A stretch of DNA of 64,000 bases from UBA1672 sp033851915 (GCA_033851915.1 JAWSVM010000003.1:434001-498000); one strand, 5' to 3'; counted from the first letter of the stretch, positions 18,122-27,630 are shown. A program made the numbers and translations. The notes: generated from the sequence alone by a model not told the origin.

Positions 18122-18907
18122 CTAAGTCATTACAATGGCACTGCTCATATTTCTGAGCGTTGCTACAATGCTTTGCGCTGCAAGAATAGAGCTTTTTGGG
18201 TTCATCGGGTCAGGCATGTTCTCGATTTTCGAGATAAGCGTGGAGTATTCACTTTTGATTGTTATTTCATGGGCATTGCTGACAGCTTGCGGATCTGCCC
18301 ATATTTCAACGCGGGTATCTTCTGCGCCAATGCCTGCTAGGCTTAGGGTCGCGGCGACATTGACGTTGGCGGGGAATCCTTTTGAGGCTTCAAGGGCATT
18401 GCCCTCAAACAGCAATGTTTTTTCCTTTATATCAGTGAGATCAATATTATTCTCGATAATATATGGCGCATCCTTGAACCCAAGTGGCGGTTTTGTTGAG
18501 GCAATCTTCGCGCTTGTAATGCCCAATTCCTTGATAGCGCGCACCCCGTCCAAACCACATAATGCACCGGAAGGAATATAGACACGGCTTTGTGAATTCT
18601 TATAGTTATCCGCAATCTGTGGATAAAGAAGCCATGCGGCGGCGCTGATAAAAATAATATGAGTATTAGACTTAAATGCAGCTTCCGCCAATGCCGGAAC
18701 GACGGAGGCAGGTAGGCATTCCACCGCTAAATCACAGCGGGTCATTAACGTATCAAAATCAACATTAGGCACATCAAAATCTGCTTTTGCATCGGGGTCT
18801 GAAATGCAGTCCAGAACGTAATTGTCGATGCCTTTTTCGCTGGTTAATGTACGTGCCAGAGCACTTCCAATTGCACCGACACCGGCGATTCCTATTTTTA
18901 CACTCAT
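18122..18907 (-). CDS. L-aspartate dehydrogenase family protein
   Basis: 261 residues resembling NAD(P)-dependent L-aspartate dehydrogenases, which form iminoaspartate (usable for NAD synthesis) or oxaloacetate. Seen are the Rossmann glycines GIAGVGAIG, SGALCGLDG, STKPPLGFK, FPANVNVAAT, EIWADPQAVSNAHEI and NPKSSILAAQS, all characteristic blocks. Its start overlaps the upstream Ldh_2 gene by four bases. No nadA or nadC is nearby, so a role outside NAD synthesis is possible. Confidence 0.85.
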   Translation of the reverse strand: MSVKIGIAGVGAIGSALARTLTSEKGIDNYVLDCISDPDAKADFDVPNVDFDTLMTRCDLAVECLPASVVPALAEAAFKSNTHIIFISAAAWLLYPQIADNYKNSQSRVYIPSGALCGLDGVRAIKELGITSAKIASTKPPLGFKDAPYIIENNIDLTDIKEKTLLFEGNALEASKGFPANVNVAATLSLAGIGAEDTRVEIWADPQAVSNAHEITIKSEYSTLISKIENMPDPMNPKSSILAAQSIVATLRNMSSAIVMT

Positions 18908-19902
18908 GCTGCTAAATCCTTTAGGTCTTGATAGACTGTGTCAATGATATCAATGGCTTCACTGTTTCTTCCGGCGCTGTGGAAGCGTTCTGATCGTTCC
19001 CCCGGAATAAGTATTTCCGATATTTCTGCATTATGTCGTGATGCTTTTACCTCTTGCAGTAAGGCTTCAACATGTTCTTCAAACTGTTCCTGCCCGACCA
19101 GCATATCAGGGTTGATTGTGATGAAGAATATACCATCACTTCCGCTGACGGCATCGCGCCCTGATTTTGCGCCTATAAGAGCTCCACTTAAAATTTCGAT
19201 GGCCAAACCGACGGAAAAGCCTTTATAGCCATTCATTGGTAACATCGCGCCATTCATGGCATCACGAATGTCTTGCGATGGTTTTCCATCTTTATCCACA
19301 ATAGCATCCACAGGTAAATCCTGACCTGCCTTATGCAGTTGCAGAAGTTTTCCATACGCCCATTGCGCCGTTGTTATATCGATAACACAGGGCGTTTTCT
19401 TTGATGGAATACCAAATGAGATGGGATTCGTGCCAATAACAGGATCAAACCCTTCCGGATGACATACGAGTGCTTGTGAGTTACAGCCCGCAATGCCGAT
19501 CAATCCATGTTCAACAAACAGGCGGTTATAATAATTCATTGTGCCTGTTGTGCCAAAATGGTTGCGAACGCCAACAAAGCTTATGCCGTGCGCTTTGGCT
19601 TTCTCTATGGCTACGTGCGCCCCGTGTTCTGCGGCAACAACGCCAATGTTATTCTGTCCATCAACAATGGCTAACGCACCTAAATCCAGAGCCACGGAAG
19701 GCTTTGCATCCGGAACGCCCTTCTTCTTCATCGCATCAATGCACCATTTTATGCGCAATAATCCATGAGACTTCTTCCCTGACATCTCATTATACATCAA
19801 GTGGTTATAGATCGTCTCTATAGCATTACCATCACTTAAACCCGCGTTTTCAAATGTGCGCTGGCAGAGGTCTCGAATTTCTGACTTGGGGATAGTCACC
19901 AT
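18904..19902 (-). CDS. Ldh_2 family (malate/L-lactate-type) dehydrogenase
   Basis: 332 residues of the family that includes malate, ureidoglycolate, sulfolactate and piperideine-carboxylate dehydrogenases, all NAD(P)-dependent with a fold unlike classical LDH. SHG at 45-47, VRNHFGTTG and IGTNPISFGIP are conserved blocks. The family does not reveal its substrate. The ATGA overlap with aspartate dehydrogenase implies related reactions, perhaps on C4 acids. It is divergent from recO, with 54 bases between the starts. Confidence 0.85.
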   Translation of the reverse strand: MVTIPKSEIRDLCQRTFENAGLSDGNAIETIYNHLMYNEMSGKKSHGLLRIKWCIDAMKKKGVPDAKPSVALDLGALAIVDGQNNIGVVAAEHGAHVAIEKAKAHGISFVGVRNHFGTTGTMNYYNRLFVEHGLIGIAGCNSQALVCHPEGFDPVIGTNPISFGIPSKKTPCVIDITTAQWAYGKLLQLHKAGQDLPVDAIVDKDGKPSQDIRDAMNGAMLPMNGYKGFSVGLAIEILSGALIGAKSGRDAVSGSDGIFFITINPDMLVGQEQFEEHVEALLQEVKASRHNAEISEILIPGERSERFHSAGRNSEAIDIIDTVYQDLKDLAA

Positions 19903-19956
19903 TATTTTGCATATCCTGCTGGAATCATGTGTTGTTCATTGTGATAATAATAAACT

Positions 19957-20751
19957 ATGGAACAATGGCAAGATCAATCAATTATATTGGCGGTGCGCAG
20001 GCATGGCGAAAACGGTGCAATTGTATCTTTACTGACGCGTGATAACGGGCGACAGGCAGGATATGTGCGCGGTGCATTTTCTGTGAAAAACCGCGGTACG
20101 CTGGAGGTTGGAAATCTTGTCGATGCAAATTGGCGCGCCCGTAACCTTGATGATCTGGGCGCTTTAACGCTGGAGCTTTCAAGGTCAACGGCAGCGCGTA
20201 TTATGCAAGACCCTCTGAAATTGGCTGCGTTACAGGCTGCGTGCGGGCTGTGTGATCAGGCTGTGCCTGAGAAAGAGGGGCATAAAGGCCTCTATGATGG
20301 ATTACAAGCTTTACTGAATATATTAGAGGGCGAGGTCTGGGCAGCGGGCTATATTATGTGGGAAATCGCGTTACTCAGAGAGTTGGGCTTTGCATTGGAT
20401 TTAAGCCGTTGCGCGGGCGGCGGTGATGACAATGATTTGGGTTACGTTAGCCCGAAAACAGGGCGAGCTGTTAGTTACAGCGCAGGCGAGCCGTATAAGG
20501 AAAAGCTATTACCTCTACCAGCATTTCTGAAACCTGGTGGCGGTTCTGCAGAACTTGTGGATATAATTACAGGCTTACAAATGACGCATTTTTTCCTAGA
20601 ACACTGGGTTTTTGTGCATCATAACCGTGGATTGCCTGAGGCGCGTGAAAGGTTAGGCTTGCGTTTTGCCGAACATTTTGCCAAAACAGAGACCTCAGAT
20701 AATATTAGAAATACAAATGAACTAGGTAGAGAACTCTATGGCTCAGGATAA
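19957..20751 (+). CDS. recO: DNA repair protein RecO
   Basis: Loads RecA onto SSB-coated single-stranded DNA in the RecFOR pathway. The 264 residues start with an OB-fold (SIILAVRRHGENGAIVSLLT). The helical part has FALDLSRCAGGG and GYVSPKTGRAVS, the alphaproteobacterial version in which most of the zinc-ribbon cysteines are lost; only one cysteine remains there. The last 14 bases overlap the start of parC, so the genes are coupled. Confidence 0.93.
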   Translation: MEQWQDQSIILAVRRHGENGAIVSLLTRDNGRQAGYVRGAFSVKNRGTLEVGNLVDANWRARNLDDLGALTLELSRSTAARIMQDPLKLAALQAACGLCDQAVPEKEGHKGLYDGLQALLNILEGEVWAAGYIMWEIALLRELGFALDLSRCAGGGDDNDLGYVSPKTGRAVSYSAGEPYKEKLLPLPAFLKPGGGSAELVDIITGLQMTHFFLEHWVFVHHNRGLPEARERLGLRFAEHFAKTETSDNIRNTNELGRELYGSG

Positions 20752-22975
20752 TGAAGAACAGAAAATAATCGATCAGCCAATGACCGAGATCCTTTCGGAT
20801 CGGTATTTGTCGTATGCGCTGTCCACGATTATGAGCCGTTCCTTGCCGGATGTGCGTGACGGGATGAAGCCCGTGCATCGCCGTTTGATGTTCGCGATGT
20901 ATCAGCTAAAACTTGCTCCGACGCAACGTCCGAAAAAGTCTGCGCGCGTTGTTGGTGATGTGATTGGTAAGTTTCATCCGCATGGTGATACCGCCGTTTA
21001 TGATGCGATGGTGCGCTTGGCGCAGGACTTCGCGCAACGCTATCCGCTTGTGGATGGGCAGGGGAATTTCGGGAATATCGATGGCGATAACGCCGCAGCG
21101 ATGCGGTATACAGAGGCGCGCTTAACTGATGTTGCCCTGATGTTACTGGATGGAATAGAAGAAGACGCGGTTGATTTTCGCCCGACTTATGATGGTTCAG
21201 AGACCGAGCCTGTGGTTCTTCCCGGTGGATTTCCAAATTTGCTCGCCAATGGGTCGAGCGGTATTGCCGTTGGTATGGCAACCAATATCCCGCCGCATAA
21301 CGTGGCGGAGCTTTGCACCGCGATGGAGCTGATGCTTGAAAAAGACCCAACCATTGCCGAAATTGTCGATATTGTGCAAGGTCCTGATATGCCAACGGGC
21401 GGTACGCTGGTTGAGAAGAAAGAAGATATTATCCGTGCCTATGAAACAGGTAAGGGCGCTTTCCGTATCCGCGCAAAGTGGGAAAAGGAAGAACTGAAAC
21501 AGGGCATGTACCAAATTGTGGTCACTGAAATCCCGTATCAGGTGCAAAAATCAAAGCTGATTGAGAAGATCGCGGATTTAATAACCCTAAAGAAACTACC
21601 GCTTCTTGATGATGTGCGCGATGAATCTGCAGAGGATATCCGTCTTATTATCGTGCCAAAGAACCGTAATGTCGAAGCCAAAATTCTGATGGAAGCTCTG
21701 TTTAGATCATGTGATCTTGAAACGCGCTTTAGTATGAATCTTAATGTGCTGGACAATGGCTTGGTGCCGCGCGTGATGAACTTGAAAGAGGTTCTCCAAT
21801 GCTGGATGGATCATCAGCAGAAAGTCCTCGTTCGCCGCTCCAGCTTCCGTCTTGCGAAGGTCGTACATCGTTTGCAAGTGTTGGAAGGTTATCTGGTCGT
21901 TTTCTTGAATGTGGATGAGGTAATCCGCATTATCCGCTTTGAAGACAAGCCGAAAGAATGCCTGATGGAAACGTTCAGTTTGAACGATATTCAGGTTGAG
22001 GCGATCTTGAACTTGCGCTTGCGTCGCTTGCATAAGCTGGAAGAGATGGAAATCCGTACAGAGCATGACGCGCTTGAAAAAGAACGTGATGCGCTTGAGA
22101 CGCTCATTGGCTCTGAAGCACGTCAATGGACACGGATTAAAAAGCAAATCGCGCATATTAAAAAATTGTTTGGTGAGGACACTGTTCTTGGTAAACGCCG
22201 TACATTAATCGGCGCTGCGCCTGCACCAATGGCGATTGATCTGGATGCGGTGATGATCGAGAAAGAGCCGATTACAGTGATTTGCTCCTCCCAAGGGTGG
22301 ATCAAGGCCTTAAAAGGCCACGGGCATAATGGCGCGGACATCAAGTATAAAGACGGTGATCGTGGACAATTTATGATTGAGGCGCAAACCACGGATAAGC
22401 TGGTTATTTTTGCAACAAACGGACGATTCTATACGCTCGGCTGTGATAAATTACCCGCTGGCCGCGGCTTTGGGGAGCCTTTGCGCATTATTGTTGATAT
22501 CCCCAATGATGCCAATGTGATGATGATGACCTTGCATCAACCTGCGCGGAAGATGCTGCTGGCCTCTACGGATGGTCGCGGCTTTGTTGTGAATTCGGAT
22601 GATATTCTGGCGCAAACCAAGACGGGTAAACAGGTTTTGAATGTCTCGGGCAAGGTTGAGGCTGCTATTTGTCGCTATATGGATGATGGTGACGATCATA
22701 TTGCGGTGATTGGTAAGAACCGTAAAATGCTGGTCTTCCCATTGTCAGATGTTCCTGAAATGAGCAAAGGCAAGGGCGTTATCCTGCAGAAATTCAAGGA
22801 TGGACAATTATCAGATGCCAAGAGCTTTAATCTGGAGCAGGGCTTGTCCTATAAATATGGATCAGGTTCAACCATTGTGGATGATATCACCCCTTGGATC
22901 GGCAAACGCGCCGGTGCAGGCCGCTTGCCACCGAATGGCTTCCCGAAAAGCAACAGGTTCGATTATAAATTTTAG
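20738..22975 (+). CDS. parC: DNA topoisomerase IV subunit A
   Basis: Cuts and rejoins DNA in chromosome decatenation, with ParE as ATPase partner (encoded at 61.8-63.8 kb). The 745 residues show SRSLPDVRDGMKPVHRR, the quinolone region GKFHPHGDTAVYDAM (78-91) and AAMRYTEARL with catalytic Tyr124. A beta-propeller-like C-terminal part follows. The length and short C-terminal domain fit ParC rather than GyrA, as does the absence of a clear GyrA box. Thr85 and Asp89 occupy the positions of E. coli Ser80 and Glu84. Confidence 0.95.
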   Translation: MAQDNEEQKIIDQPMTEILSDRYLSYALSTIMSRSLPDVRDGMKPVHRRLMFAMYQLKLAPTQRPKKSARVVGDVIGKFHPHGDTAVYDAMVRLAQDFAQRYPLVDGQGNFGNIDGDNAAAMRYTEARLTDVALMLLDGIEEDAVDFRPTYDGSETEPVVLPGGFPNLLANGSSGIAVGMATNIPPHNVAELCTAMELMLEKDPTIAEIVDIVQGPDMPTGGTLVEKKEDIIRAYETGKGAFRIRAKWEKEELKQGMYQIVVTEIPYQVQKSKLIEKIADLITLKKLPLLDDVRDESAEDIRLIIVPKNRNVEAKILMEALFRSCDLETRFSMNLNVLDNGLVPRVMNLKEVLQCWMDHQQKVLVRRSSFRLAKVVHRLQVLEGYLVVFLNVDEVIRIIRFEDKPKECLMETFSLNDIQVEAILNLRLRRLHKLEEMEIRTEHDALEKERDALETLIGSEARQWTRIKKQIAHIKKLFGEDTVLGKRRTLIGAAPAPMAIDLDAVMIEKEPITVICSSQGWIKALKGHGHNGADIKYKDGDRGQFMIEAQTTDKLVIFATNGRFYTLGCDKLPAGRGFGEPLRIIVDIPNDANVMMMTLHQPARKMLLASTDGRGFVVNSDDILAQTKTGKQVLNVSGKVEAAICRYMDDGDDHIAVIGKNRKMLVFPLSDVPEMSKGKGVILQKFKDGQLSDAKSFNLEQGLSYKYGSGSTIVDDITPWIGKRAGAGRLPPNGFPKSNRFDYKF

Positions 22976-22986
22976 AGAGTTTATTT

Positions 22987-23313
22987 ATGGAGGATACTCA
23001 ACATTCTTTTAGAAAGCTTTCTTATATATTTTTAATTCTGAATAGTTGTTTTTCTATAACGTTGTTGGCACCAATATTTTTGATATTTACACACACTTCC
23101 TTTAGTCTTGATAATGTTTTTACAGCATTTAGGCATACAATGCTGAATGATCCTGAACTTATTGTTCTTCCATTTATTACTTTTATTTCTGTTAGTGTTA
23201 CTTTCCTTTTCTTATATTTAAGAAAATTTACGGTAGCTTTGGTGTGCTCATTGTTTCCTGAAATATTTGTGGGCGTGCTGTTATTGTTTTCTATGGGAAT
23301 CAGTCTGTTATAA
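22987..23313 (+). CDS. Small membrane protein, unrecognised
   Basis: 108 residues, with three likely membrane helices (about 12-34, 56-76 and 80-107). AT-rich compared with its neighbours. The start is 12 bases after the parC stop, preceded by GAGAG as a weak ribosome binding site. No family is recognised. The ORF on the opposite strand over the same bases is basic and lacks structure, so this strand is preferred. Confidence 0.5.
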   Translation: MEDTQHSFRKLSYIFLILNSCFSITLLAPIFLIFTHTSFSLDNVFTAFRHTMLNDPELIVLPFITFISVSVTFLFLYLRKFTVALVCSLFPEIFVGVLLLFSMGISLL

Positions 23314-23379
23314 GTTTTAAGGATGTGGTGCGTTTTGAACGAAGCAAGAAATACTTGTCTTGTAAGAGGGGTGCGCACT

Positions 23380-23802
23380 CTATTTTATAATTAAAATAAC
23401 GGCCCCCGCGGCCATTATCAATCCTATGATTTGTGTGGGTTTAAGGGTTTCATGGAAAAAGAAAACGCCTAAAAATACGGCAAGGATGGCAGGAACAAAT
23501 CGTGCGATTGGCGTTGCAAGGCTAATCGGTGCGCCGGTTTTAAACATATAGAATATGCCGACATGCGCGATCGTAATACAAAATCCAACCAACATATAAA
23601 GTAGTATGCCCTTACTGGAAGATGTGGCTTTAACAATGCTTTCTTGTGCGAACGGTAAAAAACATAGCGCAAGAAAGAGGGCGGATGTCATCGTGATGAC
23701 TAAGGCTACCAGTGGGTCTAAAGTGCCTTTTGCCAATTTTGCAAAAAAGTGGATACCTGTTGCGGCGATGACGACAATTGATGTGAAATGATACCATAGC
23801 AT
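23380..23802 (-). CDS. Half-size EamA/DMT-type transporter
   Basis: 140 residues with four predicted membrane helices, about half the length of a ten-helix EamA permease. The C-terminal string PIARFVPAILAVFLGVFFFHETLKP is typical of the EamA domain's last helices (given here in part: FFFHETLKPTQIIG). It would have to act as a dimer, as small multidrug-resistance proteins do. No substrate can be inferred. It lies 59 bases after motB on the same strand. Confidence 0.75.
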   Translation of the reverse strand: MLWYHFTSIVVIAATGIHFFAKLAKGTLDPLVALVITMTSALFLALCFLPFAQESIVKATSSSKGILLYMLVGFCITIAHVGIFYMFKTGAPISLATPIARFVPAILAVFLGVFFFHETLKPTQIIGLIMAAGAVILIIK

Positions 23803-23861
23803 AACGTATGTATAGAGTTCTCAGTCTATAAATGCAATATGCTATTCTTTCGGAATATTCC

Positions 23862-24833
23862 CTAAGGGAATTCGACTGCGCCCGGAGTTTTTTGGTAAGG
23901 ATTGATCTGGATAATGGGGCGCGGCGGTGCGTGTTCGATGAGGATATCTTCATCCTCTATTAAGCCGCCATCACCTTCAAGAGCGGGCGGAGCTGTTAGC
24001 GCTTCATTAAGTAGAATCAGAGTGATACGGCGGTTTCTGGGGTCAAGTGGGTCATCCACGATCAAGGGCAGCGTATCTGCCTTCCCCATCACATTATTGA
24101 GGCGTTCTACCGGTATACCTGCGGCCAGCATGACGCGGCGCGATGCATTGGCGCGATCTGCCGACAGTTCCCAGTTCGTATATGTTGCCCCCTTGGCATA
24201 GCGCGTAGCATCGGTATGTCCGCGAATAGATAGTTCATTAGGCATATCGAGAACGATTTCTGTAATTTTCTCTAACAGCAGCTTTGTTTTACCAAACATC
24301 CGCGCGCTGCCCGGTGGAAACATAGATTCGCCGTCCTGATCAATGATTTGAATGCGCAGCCCCTCCGGCGTTACATCAATCAGCAAATTTTTAGCAAGCT
24401 TGGCAAGGGCTTTGCTTTCTTGAATGGCTTTTACTATCTTCTCGGCGGTCTTCTTAAAGCGCTTCTTCTCGGCGGCTTCACGTGCTTTGGCAACCGTTGA
24501 TTTGCTTGTTGATCCACGTTTGATTTGCTTGGTAACTTGTTGCTTAATAATAGGGCTTTTATTGGAGGCCATCGCGCCTTCCGGTGACATGGTTAAGCCG
24601 CCCATAAGGCCGCCCGCACCACTTTTGCTGTCTGATATCATAGGGTGGCTGGGGTTAAAGTAATCAGAAATAGCATTTTTTTGCTCTTTGGTTGTGGCAT
24701 TCAATAGCCACATAAGCAGGAAAAACGCCATCATCGCTGTCACAAAATCGGCGTAAGCCACTTTCCATGCACCACCATGATGAACATAGGGCAGCTCGAT
24801 AATTTTAATGTCTATATGGTCTGATTGAGACAT
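23862..24833 (-). CDS. motB: Flagellar motor protein MotB
   Basis: Stator subunit that conducts protons with MotA and anchors to peptidoglycan. The 323 residues show the plug/helix region AWKVAYADFVTAMMAFFLLM with the proton-carrying Asp29. A low-complexity linker with Gly- and Met-rich parts follows, then an OmpA-like domain (SIRGHTDATR, NWELSADRANASRR). It lies 21 bases downstream of motA, the usual order. No other flagellar genes are close by. Confidence 0.93.
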   Translation of the reverse strand: MSQSDHIDIKIIELPYVHHGGAWKVAYADFVTAMMAFFLLMWLLNATTKEQKNAISDYFNPSHPMISDSKSGAGGLMGGLTMSPEGAMASNKSPIIKQQVTKQIKRGSTSKSTVAKAREAAEKKRFKKTAEKIVKAIQESKALAKLAKNLLIDVTPEGLRIQIIDQDGESMFPPGSARMFGKTKLLLEKITEIVLDMPNELSIRGHTDATRYAKGATYTNWELSADRANASRRVMLAAGIPVERLNNVMGKADTLPLIVDDPLDPRNRRITLILLNEALTAPPALEGDGGLIEDEDILIEHAPPRPIIQINPYQKTPGAVEFP

Positions 24834-24854
24834 GTGTTTTCGTTTATCTTTCTA

Positions 24855-25748
24855 TTAACCTGTCGGTGGTGGTGGCAATTCGTTCAAGACTTCTTCCAGT
24901 TCGGCAAAACTTGGCGCAATGCCATGGGGCAGGGCTTTTCGGGCAAATTCAACGGCCACTTGCGGCGCAGCACCACTTAGGAAGGCAACAATGCCCGCTC
25001 TCAAAACTCTGTAATACATAACTTTAGAATCGGCTTTTTCTTGCATTGCTTCTGATAGAGGCCCAACCATACCGTATGATATCCAAACACCAAGGAACGT
25101 ACCAACAAGAGCCCCCCCGATTAGTTTACCCAAAACCTCAGGCGGCTCGGCGATTGAGGCCATGGTCTTGATAACACCAAGCACCGCCGCAACAATACCA
25201 AGAGCTGGAATACCCTCTGCCATCATGTGGACAGCGTGAGGTGGGTGGTTGGCATGATTTGCAATTTCTGTGATTTCTTTGTCCATTAAGCCGCCGATTT
25301 GTCCTGGGTCTTCGTTGCCCAAAGAGATAATGCGGAAATAGTCACAGACGAATTCTACTGCGTGGTGATTGCCGTGGAACTTTGGGAATTGGCTGAATAA
25401 CTCACTATCATTTGGGTTTTCAACATGTTGCTCCAGTGCCAAAAACCCTTTGGAACGCGCCAATTTGAACATGGTGAACATCATGCTGAGCAGCTCTATA
25501 TAGTCGTCTTTTTTATACTCAACGGGTTTAATGAGAACGTTACAGCCCTTTATAGAGGCTTTGATTGTATCCATGGAATTGGAGATCATAAACGCTGCAA
25601 ACGCACAGCCCATAATAATCACTGTCTCACCGGGGGCGGCAGGAACAATAACGCCCATAAGAAGGTGCATCGCCTTTTCGAAGCCAGCCGTCATAACAAG
25701 ACCACCAAACGTCGCTCCGAAAACCATAAGAAAGCCGAGCATTTTCAT
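24855..25748 (-). CDS. motA: Flagellar motor stator protein MotA
   Basis: 297 residues, four membrane helices and a large cytoplasmic loop that contacts the rotor. The family end GTFLGVWISYGMVGPLSEAM and the start MLGFLMVFGATFGGLVMTAG are clear. The form is that of alphaproteobacterial MotA, with an extended central loop. Two closely spaced ATGs (25748 and 25742) are possible starts. The 216 bases upstream, up to the end of hemB, hold no gene and presumably the promoter; I found no convincing sigma-28-like boxes there. Confidence 0.93.
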   Translation of the reverse strand: MKMLGFLMVFGATFGGLVMTAGFEKAMHLLMGVIVPAAPGETVIIMGCAFAAFMISNSMDTIKASIKGCNVLIKPVEYKKDDYIELLSMMFTMFKLARSKGFLALEQHVENPNDSELFSQFPKFHGNHHAVEFVCDYFRIISLGNEDPGQIGGLMDKEITEIANHANHPPHAVHMMAEGIPALGIVAAVLGVIKTMASIAEPPEVLGKLIGGALVGTFLGVWISYGMVGPLSEAMQEKADSKVMYYRVLRAGIVAFLSGAAPQVAVEFARKALPHGIAPSFAELEEVLNELPPPPTG

Positions 25749-25964
25749 TGTCTGATTTTATCCTTTTCATACTGTGTTGCAGCGCAGACCGCTTGCACAG
25801 GCAATACTTGCCCAAAAAATAAATTAGATGACTGTAAAAGTACGCAGTGAACATATGACGCGAGAGAATCAAAGAAGTGTCATATATGAAATATATATCC
25901 CATTATGCTGCTTTTTCCCTTAAAAATCAAGAAACTGGATATAATTTCTAACAGATATAAACCA

Positions 25965-26957
25965 TTAATTTTGCAGGGCTTTGGCTAAGTCCAGCGCAGC
26001 ATAAGTCAGAACGCCGTTTGCGCCAGCACGCTTGAACGATACCATCGTCTCCATAATGGCGGCGTCATAGTCTAACCACCCATTATCACAGGCGGCGCGC
26101 AGCATCGCGTATTCACCACTGACATGATAGGCAAACGTGGGCACTTTAAATTCATCCTTAACGCGCGTGATAATATCCAGATAAGGCATGCCGGGTTTAA
26201 CCATAATCATATCCGCACCTTCTTGTAGGTCCAGTGCAACTTCGTGCAATGCTTCATCGCTATTGGCGGGATTCATTTGATATGTTTTTTTATCACCGCT
26301 TAAACATCCCGAAGATTGAACCGCGTCACGGAACGGGCCATAGAAAGAGGATGCGTATTTTGCCGCGTAAGATAGAATCATCGCGTTGCTATGGCCGTTT
26401 TGATCCAGCGTATTCCTAATCGCGCCAATACGCCCATCCATCATGTCAGATGGGGCAATGATGTCTGCGCCGGCTTGTGCCTGTGTCAGGGCTTGCTTGC
26501 AAAGTATTTCAACAGTGGGGTCATTTAGGATTTCACCATTCTCGATTAATCCGTCATGCCCGTGGCTTGTGTAAGGATCTAACGCAACATCCGTGATAAT
26601 GCCGATGTCGGGAACCGCATCTTTGATGGCTTTAATTGCGCGGCACATTAAGTTGTCAGGGTTATATGATTCACGGCCATCTTCTGTCTTTTTCTCTGTC
26701 GGGGTAACAGGGAAAAGGGCGATCGCAGGAATGCCAAGTGCATACGCCGATATGACCTCCTTGACTAAAAGATCGATAGAATAACGACTAACGCCCGGCA
26801 TGGAGGCGATGGATTCGCACTTATTTTTTCCATCTATAACAAAAACCGGCCAAATAAGGTCTGTGATATACACATTATTTTCTTCTACTAAATTTCTGAC
26901 CCATGTGCTGGAACGAAGTCTACGCAGGCGTTTCGACGGGTATGATGCATTAATCAT
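25965..26957 (-). CDS. hemB: Delta-aminolevulinic acid dehydratase (porphobilinogen synthase)
   Basis: Condenses two aminolevulinates to porphobilinogen in heme synthesis. Schiff-base lysines are Lys200 (SYAAKYASSF) and Lys254 (MVKPGMPYLD). The metal region reads DVALDPYTSHGHDG (123-136), with the zinc cysteines replaced, so the enzyme should be the Mg-dependent type common in alphaproteobacteria. The 330 residues are full length. It is divergent from the ldtR-like gene, with 124 bases between. Confidence 0.97.
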   Translation of the reverse strand: MINASYPSKRLRRLRSSTWVRNLVEENNVYITDLIWPVFVIDGKNKCESIASMPGVSRYSIDLLVKEVISAYALGIPAIALFPVTPTEKKTEDGRESYNPDNLMCRAIKAIKDAVPDIGIITDVALDPYTSHGHDGLIENGEILNDPTVEILCKQALTQAQAGADIIAPSDMMDGRIGAIRNTLDQNGHSNAMILSYAAKYASSFYGPFRDAVQSSGCLSGDKKTYQMNPANSDEALHEVALDLQEGADMIMVKPGMPYLDIITRVKDEFKVPTFAYHVSGEYAMLRAACDNGWLDYDAAIMETMVSFKRAGANGVLTYAALDLAKALQN

Positions 26958-27081
26958 GGTAAATTCTCATGTTTTTTACGTTTCTTTAAGTAAAAGATAT
27001 ATAAAATTACTTTGAGGTTAGATCAACTTTAATTATGATCGGCAAAATGAATAGTTCAGAAAAATATCCGGAGATACCATT

Positions 27082-27540
27082 GTGACCACACCATATTATG
27101 AGTCAATTCAGTTAATTGAACGATTACACCGTCATTTTCTGGACGTGTTGAAAGTCGAGCTGGAAAAAAAGAATATTCAGGATATTAACAACGTGCAATG
27201 TATGATTCTGTACAATGTCGGTGAAGAAGAGATGACCGTTGGCGAGCTGACAATTCGCGGTTATTACCTTGGTTCGAACGTTTCTTACAATGTTAAGAAG
27301 ATGGTTGAGAATGATTACCTTATTCAAGAGCGTTCTGTACATGACAAACGCTCTATCCGCGTAAGATTATCCGAAAAGGGGATCGAACTGTGCGGTATGA
27401 TTTCTGCCATGTTTGATCGTCATGAAGAGCAGATAAAAGGCTCTGATATTACAGAAGATCGCTTGGCTGATCTGAACCAAACCCTTAAAATGTTAGAGCG
27501 TTTCTGGGCACAGCAAACCAATTTCGGCAGTGGGTTTTAG
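27082..27540 (+). CDS. ldtR: LdtR-type MarR family regulator
   Basis: A 152-residue winged-helix protein. The blocks RLHRHFLDVLKVELEKK, TIRGYYLGSNVSYNVKKM and RSVHDKRSIRVRLSEKG match the LdtR subfamily of MarR, which in Liberibacter and rhizobia regulates an L,D-transpeptidase and stress tolerance. The start is GTG with GGAG seven bases upstream. It is divergent from hemB, not from a transpeptidase gene as in Liberibacter; the transpeptidase in this window is 12 kb away. Whether it controls that gene is not shown. Confidence 0.85.
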   Translation: MTTPYYESIQLIERLHRHFLDVLKVELEKKNIQDINNVQCMILYNVGEEEMTVGELTIRGYYLGSNVSYNVKKMVENDYLIQERSVHDKRSIRVRLSEKGIELCGMISAMFDRHEEQIKGSDITEDRLADLNQTLKMLERFWAQQTNFGSGF

Positions 27541-27547
27541 TCTGCTT

Positions 27548-27630
27548 AATTTGCTTTCCTGACAGCGTTACTTCTTTCCTCACGTATTGTAAATACGCTT
27601 CGTCTTTTGTGCCTTGCAGGAAAACAAATT
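27548..27630. repeat. Palindromic repeat element, copy 1
   Basis: An 83-base imperfect inverted repeat. The outer arms are 27548-27561 and 27617-27630 (13 of 14 positions complementary, the other a wobble); the inner arms are CGTATT and AATACG at 27583-27588 and 27592-27597. The central 24 bases match 20 of 24 in a second copy after rpsI (43577-43600). It lies between ldtR and the next gene. It may be a REP-type or MITE-like element, and its RNA could fold as a 3' hairpin. Confidence 0.55.

Noticed and set aside
20978..21010. Thr85 and Asp89 in the quinolone region of ParC as a resistance mark.
   Set aside because: These residues may be the natural state in alphaproteobacteria; resistance cannot be read without relatives.
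20829..21395. 188-codon minus-strand frame inside parC.
   Set aside because: Antisense shadow over the conserved catalytic part of parC; the product is rich in Arg, His and Gln and lacks any motif.
23022..23378. 118-codon minus-strand frame over the small membrane protein.
   Set aside because: No ribosome binding site and no structure; the plus-strand frame has three good membrane helices.
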